From contig CBDUNM010000029.1 of the NCBI GenBank assembly GCA_965368585.1, positions 1 through 41,955 of the forward strand: a stretch of DNA of 41,955 bases, written 5' to 3'. The stretch's first letter is position 1; each line of letters opens with the position of its first letter. Under the pieces are notes generated by a model. It searched no databases, had not been told where the DNA came from, and saw only the letters and a list, made by a program, of their open reading frames with translations. Shown piece by piece: positions 26,068 through 34,153 of the stretch. A program made the position numbers and the translations under genes. The DNA is from JARRQB01 sp965368585. Lineage in GTDB: Bacteria; Pseudomonadota; Gammaproteobacteria; Chromatiales; Chromatiaceae.

Positions 26068-26570
26068 CACCCGTTTTTACTTGCGCCGTCGACGGGGTAA
26101 ACTGGCCGGTGATCTGCGTCAGAGATGTTCAGTAATGCGCGGAATCGCGGGCTCGATATCAGTACTGTCGGCTTCCTTCCTCATGGCCGGCGTAGCCATG
26201 CGCTACAGCGAATTCAATCTGGTAAAGTCCTCGGGGTTTGCCGCGGGGAAGACCATGTCGTCGCGCGCCTTAGTGTTCTGTTCCGACGGGAGTCAGGGCA
26301 ACCCGTCATCCTGATCGCCAAGCACTTTGGCACCTTTCCGTCCAATCACGGCCGCGTCGGCGGCAGGGGCGAGCCTGCGAAGCAGCGAACGCCCCTGCCA
26401 TGGACGGAAAGGGCGGGACTTATTTGCGCAGCAGGGACTGCGTAGCAAGAAAGTAGTTACGGCGATTTGCGGAAGAAATGATCCGTGTCGGCGGGCCAAC
26501 CGCTCTACGATAGCCGCTATGTAAGTGCCATCGGGACTAACCCCGATCTTGCGCCGCGCCGCCGATCGGG
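26068..26570. other. 503-bp intergenic region between MscS-like B and SulP
   Basis: The two genes are convergent. I find no convincing coding sequence: the small open frames lack ribosome-binding sites and family signals. It contains a large nested hairpin (26333-26412) and a smaller ATCGGG-N6-CCCGAT hairpin (26530-26547), the latter 23 bp past the SulP stop and a weak terminator candidate on the minus strand without a clear T-run. Confidence 0.6.
26333..26412. repeat. 80-nt nested perfect inverted repeats, structured RNA or DNA element
   Basis: Three nested perfect helices: CCTTTCCGTCCA (26333-26344) with TGGACGGAAAGG (26401-26412), GGCAGGGGCG (26362-26371) with CGCCCCTGCC (26390-26399), and CTGC-GAA-GCAG (26375-26385). 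On the 3' side the two long arms are separated by one base; on the 5' side by 17 bases. No T-run follows, so it is not an ordinary terminator. It could be a REP-like element, part of a small RNA, or a barrier between convergent genes. Confidence 0.6.
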
Positions 26571-28397
26571 TCAGGCGCTTGCGGCCTGGTTTGGCGCTGT
26601 TTCGATCTCACCGCGTTCCTCCGCCTGGCGCTTGGCCACGGAATCGCGAAACGGGCAGTTTTTTCCATTGTCGCAGCGGTCGCAGTCAATGCCGATCCAG
26701 GCCTGCGACAGGGCGAAGGTCATGCGGGAGAAGAAGCGGCGGTTGTCCCCGCCCATGGTTTCCAGGGCCCCGGTATTGCGCATGGCGTCGATGAACTGCT
26801 TTTTCATGCGCGCCACTATGATGGTGATGCCGACTTTTTTCAGTCGTTCGCTCAAGTGCACCAGAACTTCTTCGCCGGTTGCGTCAATGGTGTTGATGCC
26901 TTCGGCATCGAGTATCAGATACTCCAGGTCGGGGTTGGTCGCCACCATTTCCAGCACCCGGGTTTCGAAATAGCCGGCGTTGGCGTAGTACAGGGACATG
27001 TCGAAGCGGAACACCAGGATTTTCTTGCACCGGCTCAACTCCGGATGCACGGCCACGTCCCGGAAAGTGCCGTCATGAAAACGCGACAATACGGCGATAC
27101 GCGGGCGCATGGTGCGATAGATGAACAATACCATGGCCAGCACGACCCCGGTGAGTATGCCGTTTTCGAGGTGGGGGGCCATCACCAGGGTGAGCACGAA
27201 AGTGACGACGGCAACCACCCCGTCGTGCTTCTCCGCCTTCCATGCGTGTTTTATCGGTTCGATCTTCACCAGGTTGATGACCGCCATGATGATCACCGAC
27301 GCCAGGGTCGCCTGCGGCAGGTGATACAGCAGCGGGGTGAGGAACAGCAGCGTCAGCCCGACCACTCCGCCGGTTACGATGGACGAGAAACCAGTGACCG
27401 CGCCGGCCTCGATATTCACCGCCGAGCGGGAAAACGAGCCGGATACGGCATAGCCGCCGAACAGGCCGGAGGCGATGTTGGAAATCCCCTGTCCGACGAG
27501 TTCCTGGTTGGCGTCGATCCGCTGGCGGGTGCGTGCCGCCATGGCTTTGGCAATCGAGATCGCCTCCATGAACCCGATCAGGGAAATAATGACGGCGGAG
27601 GAAAACAGTTGATTGATTGCCCCCCAGTCGAAGACGGGGATGATCAGCTCGGGCAGGCCGGCGGGGATCGATCCCACGATGGCGCCGCCGCGTTCCGCGA
27701 AACCCACGGCCCAAGAAAGCAGGGTACAGACCATCACCGCGATCAGCACCCCGGGCAGCTTTGGATAGTATTTCTTGATGCCGAAGATCACCCCGATCGA
27801 GATCACCGCGAACATGAGGGTGAGCCAATGGGTGTCCCGCGCCGCCTCGAGCACGGTGTAATAGACTGTTTCGTAGTGATGGGGCTGTTTTTCGACGCTG
27901 ACACCGAACAGCTTGCTCAGCTGGGAGGTGCCGATGATGATAGCGCCGGCGTTGGTGAATCCCACCACCACGGGATGGGAGAGGAAGTCCACGAGCACCC
28001 CGAGGCGGAACAGTCCCAGAAACAGCTGGAAAACTCCGATCATGACCGCCAGCAGGACGGCGTAGACCAGAAAACCCTCCGATCCCGCGGTCGCCAATGG
28101 CTCCAGCGACGCCGCCGTCAGCAGCGAGACCACCGCCACTGGCCCGGTGGCCAGTTGTCGCGAAGAACCGAATATGGCCGCCACCATGGGCGGCAGAAAG
28201 GAGGCGTACAGGCCGTAATACGGGGGCAGGCCAGCCAACTGTGCGTAGGCCATGGATTGCGGCACCAGCACCAGCGCCACGGTGATGCCCGCCAGGATGT
28301 CCGCCTTCAACACCCCAGGTTCTTTGAGTTCGCGAATCTGATACAGCGTCGGTATCAGCATCTCCCGCAGGCGGACCAACAATTCCGGCAACGTCAT
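26571..28397 (-). CDS. SulP-family anion transporter with STAS domain
   Basis: A 608-residue SulP/SLC26-type transporter. The membrane domain (about residues 25-415) begins with the family signature VPQSMAYAQLAGLPPYYGLY and includes GLFGGYAVSGSFSRSAVN; a STAS domain (about 440-555) has YLILDAEGINTIDATG. Relatives move sulfate, bicarbonate or other anions; the substrate cannot be told from sequence. After STAS there is an unusual Cys-rich tail, DCDRCDNGKNCPFRD (Cys572, 575, 581), then an acidic end. ATG 28397 has a GAAGGG about 10 bp upstream. A long open frame runs antisense (26856-28475), best explained as a GC-rich shadow. Confidence 0.92.
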   Translation of the reverse strand: MTLPELLVRLREMLIPTLYQIRELKEPGVLKADILAGITVALVLVPQSMAYAQLAGLPPYYGLYASFLPPMVAAIFGSSRQLATGPVAVVSLLTAASLEPLATAGSEGFLVYAVLLAVMIGVFQLFLGLFRLGVLVDFLSHPVVVGFTNAGAIIIGTSQLSKLFGVSVEKQPHHYETVYYTVLEAARDTHWLTLMFAVISIGVIFGIKKYYPKLPGVLIAVMVCTLLSWAVGFAERGGAIVGSIPAGLPELIIPVFDWGAINQLFSSAVIISLIGFMEAISIAKAMAARTRQRIDANQELVGQGISNIASGLFGGYAVSGSFSRSAVNIEAGAVTGFSSIVTGGVVGLTLLFLTPLLYHLPQATLASVIIMAVINLVKIEPIKHAWKAEKHDGVVAVVTFVLTLVMAPHLENGILTGVVLAMVLFIYRTMRPRIAVLSRFHDGTFRDVAVHPELSRCKKILVFRFDMSLYYANAGYFETRVLEMVATNPDLEYLILDAEGINTIDATGEEVLVHLSERLKKVGITIIVARMKKQFIDAMRNTGALETMGGDNRRFFSRMTFALSQAWIGIDCDRCDNGKNCPFRDSVAKRQAEERGEIETAPNQAASA

Positions 28398-28624
28398 CTG
28401 GTTATTTGCCCTTCAATTTTGATTCGAGCGCACCTGTTTGAATGTGATGTCGAGCGCTGGTCCGATATTGATTGAGGCTTTGGGGTAGTTGGGGTAACGC
28501 ACGCGCTTTTCCTCCAACCCCACCGAATCGAGTTAGCTTATTAGTATAAACAAATAACCTGAAAAATCTTGTGCCTTGAGTGCTCCAAGGTATCGCTACG
28601 CCCAGCCAGTCCACCCACTACGTG

Positions 28625-28680
28625 CTTGCCGCCCTGGAGGGAAGACCATAGCCGTAGCTATGGTTTGAGTGAAGGGCAAG
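28625..28680. repeat. Nested hairpin around a perfect 8-bp stem
   Basis: ACCATAGC-CGTA-GCTATGGT (28645-28664) is a perfect stem with a four-base loop. It is enclosed by CTTGCC (28625-28630) and GGCAAG (28675-28680), with a small CCCTGGAGGG element between. Symmetry on this scale suggests a structured RNA or a mobile-element relic. Confidence 0.5.
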
Positions 28681-28687
28681 TCCCAGC

Positions 28688-28741
28688 GTGCCTGGACAAG
28701 CGAGGGCCCTGCTAGATCGGCTGGTGCAGCACGCAGGCTAG
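28688..28741 (+). repeat. Dispersed repeat, copy 1 (uninterrupted)
   Basis: 54 bp related to the sequence at 38113-38257. The first 33 bp match 29 of 33 positions (including AGCGAGGGCCC and TAGATCGG); the last 27 bp, sharing GATCGG with the first part, match 23 of 27 positions (GATCGGCTGGTGCA at the start). Here the two parts are contiguous. Both copies lie in non-coding DNA. Confidence 0.6.
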
Positions 28742-29188
28742 GGTTGTCGCCCATCGGAAGTTACAGGTACGCCGGCAGCTGTCCTATGTACAGGCTATAC
28801 AGGTCGCGCCGACGCACCCTGCGGTGGCGCATGCAGTGTGAGTTGCAACAAAGTCATCTGTTCACACGCCCAGCGGTAGTCGCGCAACGCGCAGACTCAC
28901 CCATGGTCGGTACCGCCTGAACCCTGGCACAGTCGCTGTGCAGGAGCGCGCAAAGGGCAGGACAGGTGCGCGGGTTTGCTCATTCATACCATGTAAAAAA
29001 CCTGAATGTTGTTTTCGCGCAATGACGTCGCAGGGCGGGGCGACACGGTCCGCGCGTACAGCGAACCGGTGCGGAGCACGATGGACTGGGTGTAGGAGCG
29101 CAATGCGGTGTAACAGCTAGATAATGCTAGACTTGACCCCATTTTTTAGCGACATAAATCGGCGTTAGACGCGGTGTGCGGAGAGGGT

Positions 29189-29216
29189 CTTGAAACTGCG
29201 TTCGGCGCCCCTATTG
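29189..29216 (+). promoter_or_regulatory. Sigma-32-type heat-shock promoter upstream of the hsp20 pair
   Basis: CTTGAAA (29189-29195), a 12-bp spacer and CCCCTATTG (29208-29216) match the RpoH consensus (CTTGAAA then CCCCATNT) very well. It lies 53 bp upstream of the first hsp20 start and so should make both chaperones heat-inducible. Confidence 0.7.
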
Positions 29217-29269
29217 TGACCTAAGGTCGAAATACGATCGTCGCTATAGTCTATGCAAGGAGGTCTGGA

Positions 29270-29716
29270 ATGTTTGGTAATCCGTTTGATATGCACGGCA
29301 GCCTGTTCGACGAGTTCAGGCGTCTGGAGACCGAACTCGACGACATGTTCGGTCGCGGGCCCTGGCGTGGATCGATCCGCTCGGTGGCACACGGCACTTA
29401 TCCCCCGATCAACATCGGCGCCACCCCCGAGCGGGTGGACATCTATGTATTCGCCGCGGGCCTGGATCCGCAGGCACTGGATATTTCCATCCAGCAGAAC
29501 CTGCTGACCATTGCGGGCAAACGCGAGTTACCGCCCACGGAAGAAGGTCGCAATTACTACCGGCAGGAGCGCTTTAGCGGTGCCTTCCGCCGGGTGGTCA
29601 CGCTCCCGGACGATGTCGATCCGGAGCGGGTGGAAGCGCGTTATGACAACGGCGTGCTGCAACTCCAGGTACAGCGTCGCGCGGCCGCGCGGCCTCGGCA
29701 AATCACGGTCAAGTAA
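29270..29716 (+). CDS. Hsp20/alpha-crystallin small heat-shock protein (first of two)
   Basis: A 148-residue small heat-shock protein. A Phe-rich N-terminal arm (MFGNPFDMHGSLFDEF) precedes the alpha-crystallin domain (about 43-140; INIGATPERVDIYVFAAGLD, then FRRVVTLPDDVDPE and YDNGVLQLQVQ). It holds unfolding proteins for refolding by DnaK and ClpB. A strong AAGGAGG site precedes the ATG, and the gene is the first downstream of the sigma-32-like promoter. The next hsp20 follows 20 bp on. Confidence 0.93.
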   Translation: MFGNPFDMHGSLFDEFRRLETELDDMFGRGPWRGSIRSVAHGTYPPINIGATPERVDIYVFAAGLDPQALDISIQQNLLTIAGKRELPPTEEGRNYYRQERFSGAFRRVVTLPDDVDPERVEARYDNGVLQLQVQRRAAARPRQITVK

Positions 29717-29736
29717 GCAGAGCAGGAGGTGACACG

Positions 29737-30138
29737 ATGGCTTCAAATCAGGACGTAGCACAAAACGAAACATCCGACACGGCGCCGGACACGAGCCGCC
29801 AAGCCGAGACTGTGATGCGCCCGGCGGTGGATATCTTCGAAGACGCCGAGGGGATCTCCCTGGTCGCCGATATGCCGGGGGTCGCGAAAGAGCGGCTCAA
29901 TATCCAGGTGGACAACGACACGCTGACCCTGGAAGGCGACGCGCAAGTCGATATGCTGGAGGGTATGACGGCGATGTATGCCGACGTGCGTTCGACGCGC
30001 TATCGGCGCAGCTTCACGCTGAGCAGCGAGCTGGCGACGGACGAAATCGTCGCCTCGCTCGAGAACGGCGTGCTCAACGTGCACATTCCCAAGCGCGCCG
30101 AGGCCCGACCACGCAAGATCGAGGTGCGTACCACCTAG
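29737..30138 (+). CDS. Hsp20/alpha-crystallin small heat-shock protein (second of two)
   Basis: A 133-residue paralogue. It has a short polar N-terminal arm (Asp, Thr and Gln-rich) rather than the Phe-rich one of its neighbour, then the alpha-crystallin domain: VDIFEDAEGISLVADMPGV, FTLSSELATDEI and LENGVLNVHIPK. The last 10 residues are basic. The AGGAGG site and short spacing show it is co-transcribed with the first. Two unlike partners made together suggest hetero-oligomers or different client ranges. Confidence 0.93.
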   Translation: MASNQDVAQNETSDTAPDTSRQAETVMRPAVDIFEDAEGISLVADMPGVAKERLNIQVDNDTLTLEGDAQVDMLEGMTAMYADVRSTRYRRSFTLSSELATDEIVASLENGVLNVHIPKRAEARPRKIEVRTT

Positions 30139-30152
30139 GCAAAACGTATCGG

Positions 30153-30174
30153 CCCGGCGTCGACTCGCGCCGGG
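30153..30174 (+). terminator. GC hairpin after the hsp20 pair
   Basis: CCCGGCG-N8-CGCCGGG, a perfect 7-bp stem starting 15 bp past the second hsp20 stop. There is no T-run, so it may slow decay or partly terminate rather than be a full intrinsic terminator. Confidence 0.4.
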
Positions 30175-30276
30175 TCGAACGAACCTGCGGCCACCCGGGC
30201 CCCAAGTGGCTCGCGCGCACCCCGTAGCCGCCATGAACAACCATCAACCATCAACCACAAACCAGGAGTCAACGGC

Positions 30277-31203
30277 GTGATCAAGGTTGAAGCTTTGACC
30301 CGAACCTACGGCGACTTTACCGCGGTCGATCAGGTCTCGTTCGAGATCGGCCAGGGCGAGATTGTCGGCTTGCTGGGCCACAACGGTGCCGGTAAGACCA
30401 CTATCATGAAGATGCTTACCGGATACCTGGAGCCAACCGGCGGATCCATCGAGATCGACGGTCTGGATATCGCTGCGGCGCGCGCGGCGGTGCAGCAGCG
30501 CATCGGCTATCTGCCGGAGAACGACCCTCTCTACACCGAGATGACGGTGATCGACTATCTCGATTACGCGGGCTCGCTGCACGGTGTGCCGAAAGCCCAA
30601 CGCGCCGGTGCGATTCGCGAAGCCATCGACAAGACGGACTTGGCCTCCAAGGCGACGGCGACGATCGGCACCCTCTCCCGCGGCTACCGTCAGCGGGTCG
30701 GCGTGGCCCAGGCGATCCTGCATCACCCGCGCCTGCTTATCCTCGACGAGCCCACCAACGGCCTGGACCCCACCCAGGTACAGCACATGCGTGACCTGAT
30801 TCGTTCCCTGGCGGAACACGCCACCGTCATCATTTCCACCCACATCCTGCAGGAGGTACAGGCGATCTGTGACCGGGTCATTATTCTACGCAACGGCCGC
30901 ATGGCGCTGGACGCCACGATGGACGAGTTGCGGTCCGGCAGGCGCTTGCTGGTGGCGGTCGAAGCGGGGCCGGAGCGGGTGCTCGATCTGTTCAAGACGG
31001 TGGACGGCGTCACTTCGGTGGAACATGTGCAGGGGCATGGGCCCGGGCACCGTTATGCGCTCGATCTGATCGGCAGCGACGAACTGTCCGAAACGGCGCC
31101 CGAAGTGGCGGCTCGGATTGCGGCGGAGGGTTGGAAACTATACGCCTTGCAGCCGGAGAGCCGTGATCTCGAATCCATATTCGGCGAAATCTCGACGCGC
31201 TGA
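30277..31203 (+). CDS. ABC transporter ATP-binding protein, GldA-like
   Basis: A 308-residue ATPase: Walker A GHNGAGKT (residues 34-41), signature LSRGY (133-137), Walker B LLILDEP (153-159), D-loop NGLDP and switch His in ISTHIL. The C-terminal 80 residues form an extra domain as in GldA/CcmA-type drug and gliding exporters. The GTG start has a CAGGAG site. The permease gene starts 13 bp after its stop with a GAGGAGG site, forming an operon of three genes. The transported substrate is unknown; GldA in Bacteroidetes serves gliding, but in proteobacteria these clusters are uncharacterised. Confidence 0.92.
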   Translation: MIKVEALTRTYGDFTAVDQVSFEIGQGEIVGLLGHNGAGKTTIMKMLTGYLEPTGGSIEIDGLDIAAARAAVQQRIGYLPENDPLYTEMTVIDYLDYAGSLHGVPKAQRAGAIREAIDKTDLASKATATIGTLSRGYRQRVGVAQAILHHPRLLILDEPTNGLDPTQVQHMRDLIRSLAEHATVIISTHILQEVQAICDRVIILRNGRMALDATMDELRSGRRLLVAVEAGPERVLDLFKTVDGVTSVEHVQGHGPGHRYALDLIGSDELSETAPEVAARIAAEGWKLYALQPESRDLESIFGEISTR

Positions 31204-31216
31204 GGAGGTCGAGCGG

Positions 31217-34135
31217 ATGATCTATACACTGAGCTTAGCCCGTAAGGAATTTGCCGGTTTCTTCTCCTCTCCCATCGCCTTCATCTTTCTTGGTGTATTC
31301 CTGGCGGTGACCCTGTTCGTGTTCTTTTGGGTGGAGACCTTTTTCGCGCGCAACATCGCTGACGTACGCCCGCTGTTCGAATGGATGCCGTTACTGCTGG
31401 TGTTTCTGGTGGCGGCCATCACCATGCGGATGTGGTCGGAAGAGCGGCGTGCGGGCACGTTGGAGTTTCTCCTGACCGCACCGGTCAAGAGCCACCACCT
31501 AGTGCTGGGGAAATTCCTGGCCTGTCTGGGTCTGGTAGCGGCGGCTCTGGCGTTGACTCTGCCGCTGTCGCTGACCGTCAGCATGCTCGGCCCGCTGGAC
31601 TGGGGGCCGGTGTTCGGAGGTTATCTCGCGGCGTTTTTTCTGGCCGCGGCTTACTCGGCGATCGGCCTGTTCGTCAGCGCCCGTTCGGCCAACCAGATCG
31701 TCAGCCTGATCGTCACTGCGGTCATCTGCGGGTTCTTCTATCTGCTGGGATCCGACGCCTTGACCGGCCTGTTCGGCTATCGCGTCGCCGAATACCTCAA
31801 GCTGTTGGGCTCCGGCTCGCGCTTCGAGTCCATCACCCGCGGCGTCATCGACCTGCGCGACCTCTATTACTATCTAAGTCTGGTGGGTGTATTTCTCGCG
31901 CTGAACGTGTTGTCGCTGGAGTGGCTGCGCTGGTCCGGCAATGCGCCCAACGCCGCCCACCGCCGCTGGGGGTGGGTGACCGGGCTGACCGTGGCCAATT
32001 TCCTGGCCGCGAACCTGTGGCTCGCGCCGGTCGGCTGGGCCCGCGCGGACGTGACCCAGGGTCAGGTGTATTCCATTTCCGATGCGACCCGCGGATATCT
32101 GGCGCAGCTGCGCGAGCCGCTGTTGATCCGGGGTTATTTCAGCGCCCAGACCCATCCCCTGCTCGCCCCGCTAGTGCCACGTCTGCGCGATCTGCTGGAG
32201 GAATACGCGGTAGCCGGTGCGGGACCGGTACGGGTGGAGTTTTTCGATCCTCAGGACCACCCGGAACTGGAGCAGGAGGCCAACGAGAAATTCGGCATTA
32301 AGCCGGTGCCGTTCCAGTTCGCCAGCAAATACCAGGCCTCGGTGGTCAACTCCTACTTCAATGTCCTGATCCAGTACGGCGATCAGTTCGAGGTGCTGGG
32401 TTTTCGGGACCTCATCGAGGTAAAGGTGCAAAGCGAGACCGACCTGGATGTCGATCTGCGCAACCCCGAGTACGACCTTACCCAGGCGGTCAAGAAGGTA
32501 CTGTACGCCTACCAGGGTGCGGGCGAGTTGTTCGACAGCATTCCCCATCCGGTCAGTTTCAAGGGTTACATCTCGCCCGACGAACGTCTGCCCGATGTAC
32601 TCAGGTCGTTCCGTACGGAACTGGACGCGGTGTTGAGCGCGCTGCAGGAGCGTTCCGGCGGTAAACTGAGCGTCGACATCCGCGACCCGGAAGCGGACGG
32701 CGGTGCGCTTGCCAGGACGCTGGAAAACGACTTCGGCTTTCGTCCCATGACGGCCAGCCTATTCGATGCCGATACCTTCTGGTTTTATATGACCCTGGAA
32801 GGTGGTGGGCGGATCGTCCAGGTGCCGCTGCCGGAGGAATTCGAAAAGACGGCGCTCGAGCGCGCCGTACAAGCGGCGCTGAAGCGCTTTTCGCGCGGTT
32901 TTCTGAAGACGGTCGCGTTGCACGCGCCGACCTCGCGCCCCGCCGCCATGTCGCCGTTCGGCATGGCGCCCGGGGGCAAAGGGTTTAGCTGGCTGCGCGA
33001 TACCCTGTCGGAGGAACACAACGTAATAGCGACCGATCTGCTGAGCGGCCAGGTGCCGGGGGAGGCCGACCTGCTGTTGTTGGTGTCGCCCGAGCAACTG
33101 GATCAGCAGCAGTTGTTTGCCGTCGACCAGTTTCTGATGCGCGGCGGTACCGTGGTGCTGGCGACATCGCCTTTCGATATAGAAACCCAAGACGCGCTGT
33201 CAGCCCGCCGGCACGAGTCCGGTTTGGAGGACTGGCTTGTCCATCACGGTATCGCGTTGCAGGAGCAACTGGTCCTGGACCCGCAGAACGCCGCCTTCCC
33301 CATACCGGTCAACCGCCGTATCGCCGGTTTCGTGGTGCAGGAGACGCAGCTGGTCGACTACCCGTATTTCAGCGATATCCGCGGTGCCGGCATCGAGCAG
33401 GAAAGCGGTCTGGCCGCCAGCGTCAACCAGGTCACCATGACCTGGCCATCCCCCATCCTGCTGGATGAACAGAAGAATCAGGGGCGCAGCGTGATCCGGC
33501 TGCTCGAAAGTTCCGAGGCGTCCTGGACGTCGGACAGCGTCGATATCCAACCCGATTTCCGGTCTCACGGCCAGCTTGGTTTTCCGATCGGGCAGGAGCA
33601 GGGCAGACGGCTCCTGGCGGTGGCGGTGGAGGGCCGCTTCGATTCCTATTTCAAGGACAAAGCCGCCCCCCTGGCGGGGCAGGGGGAAACGGCGGATGCG
33701 GCGGCACCCGCCACGGGCTCGGCTCAAGAGGGTGGCGAGGCGAGTGCCGCCGAGGATGCGGACCCTGTGATCAGCCGCGTGATCGACCGCTCTCCTGAGT
33801 CCGCGCGCGTCATCCTGTTTGCATCCAACACGTTTCTCAGCGACGAAATGCTCGATCTGGCCGCCTCCGGACTGGGGACGCGCTACCTCAATCCAGTGCA
33901 ACTGGTCGAGAACGCGGTTGACTGGTCCCTGGAGGACCGCGGGCTGCTTGCGATCCGTGGTCGCGCCCATTTTTCGCGCACCCTCGATCCCCTGGATCGC
34001 GAAAGCCGGGTGTTCTGGGAATATCTCAACTACGGCCTGGCGTTATTGGGGCTGGTGTTGGTCTGGCTGATCCGCCGCCAGGTCGGCAGGCGGGCGCGGC
34101 TGCGTTACGCCTCGATCCTCGGCGCAACGGCGTAG
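31217..34135 (+). CDS. ABC-2 permease fused to GldG-like auxiliary domain
   Basis: A 972-residue protein joining two proteins that are separate in gliding bacteria. Residues 1-250 are a six-helix ABC-2 permease (MIYTLSLARKEFAGFFSSP, MRMWSEERRAGTLEFLLTAPV), followed by a further helix at about 265-285. The remaining 650 residues are a GldG/ABC_transp_aux-type extracytoplasmic region (around QVYSISDATRGYLAQLREPL, DLLLLVSPEQLD), ending with a last helix (LALLGLVLVWLIRRQ). A low-complexity Ala/Gly/Glu linker lies near residue 825-850. The long solute-facing part probably binds a substrate or the envelope. The DUF4340 gene starts 19 bp downstream. Confidence 0.88.
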   Translation: MIYTLSLARKEFAGFFSSPIAFIFLGVFLAVTLFVFFWVETFFARNIADVRPLFEWMPLLLVFLVAAITMRMWSEERRAGTLEFLLTAPVKSHHLVLGKFLACLGLVAAALALTLPLSLTVSMLGPLDWGPVFGGYLAAFFLAAAYSAIGLFVSARSANQIVSLIVTAVICGFFYLLGSDALTGLFGYRVAEYLKLLGSGSRFESITRGVIDLRDLYYYLSLVGVFLALNVLSLEWLRWSGNAPNAAHRRWGWVTGLTVANFLAANLWLAPVGWARADVTQGQVYSISDATRGYLAQLREPLLIRGYFSAQTHPLLAPLVPRLRDLLEEYAVAGAGPVRVEFFDPQDHPELEQEANEKFGIKPVPFQFASKYQASVVNSYFNVLIQYGDQFEVLGFRDLIEVKVQSETDLDVDLRNPEYDLTQAVKKVLYAYQGAGELFDSIPHPVSFKGYISPDERLPDVLRSFRTELDAVLSALQERSGGKLSVDIRDPEADGGALARTLENDFGFRPMTASLFDADTFWFYMTLEGGGRIVQVPLPEEFEKTALERAVQAALKRFSRGFLKTVALHAPTSRPAAMSPFGMAPGGKGFSWLRDTLSEEHNVIATDLLSGQVPGEADLLLLVSPEQLDQQQLFAVDQFLMRGGTVVLATSPFDIETQDALSARRHESGLEDWLVHHGIALQEQLVLDPQNAAFPIPVNRRIAGFVVQETQLVDYPYFSDIRGAGIEQESGLAASVNQVTMTWPSPILLDEQKNQGRSVIRLLESSEASWTSDSVDIQPDFRSHGQLGFPIGQEQGRRLLAVAVEGRFDSYFKDKAAPLAGQGETADAAAPATGSAQEGGEASAAEDADPVISRVIDRSPESARVILFASNTFLSDEMLDLAASGLGTRYLNPVQLVENAVDWSLEDRGLLAIRGRAHFSRTLDPLDRESRVFWEYLNYGLALLGLVLVWLIRRQVGRRARLRYASILGATA

Positions 34136-34153
34136 AACGGGAGGGTACGGACA

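Larger units (their letters stand above)
28398..29269. other. 872-bp intergenic region with hairpins, a dispersed repeat and the hsp20 promoter
   Basis: No credible gene is seen; the small open frames lack start signals. The left end is AT-rich with a possible -10 (TATACT on the minus strand, 28543-28548) for SulP. The centre has several hairpins (28625-28680; GCACAG-TCG-CTGTGC at 28927-28941) and a repeat shared with 38.1 kb. The right end holds a sigma-32-like promoter. A CTTGACCCCATTTTTT stretch at 29132-29147 resembles DNA seen next to some transposases and may be a remnant, but no transposase is present. Confidence 0.6.

Noticed and set aside
26125..26445. 106-codon frame in the MscS-like B/SulP gap
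   Set aside because: No ribosome-binding site, no family signal, and it overlaps the large hairpin.
26856..28475. 539-codon open frame on the plus strand
   Set aside because: It lies wholly antisense to the well-supported SulP gene, is full of His, Gln, Asp and Arg, and shows no domain. It is a GC-rich codon shadow.
28600..28745. Group II intron or retroelement
   Set aside because: The hairpins and repeat looked intron-like at first, but I see no domain V sequence and no reverse transcriptase gene.
29132..29147. CTTGACCCCATTTTTT as a heat-shock promoter
   Set aside because: The two elements are run together with no spacer. The site at 29189-29216 has correct spacing and is closer to hsp20.
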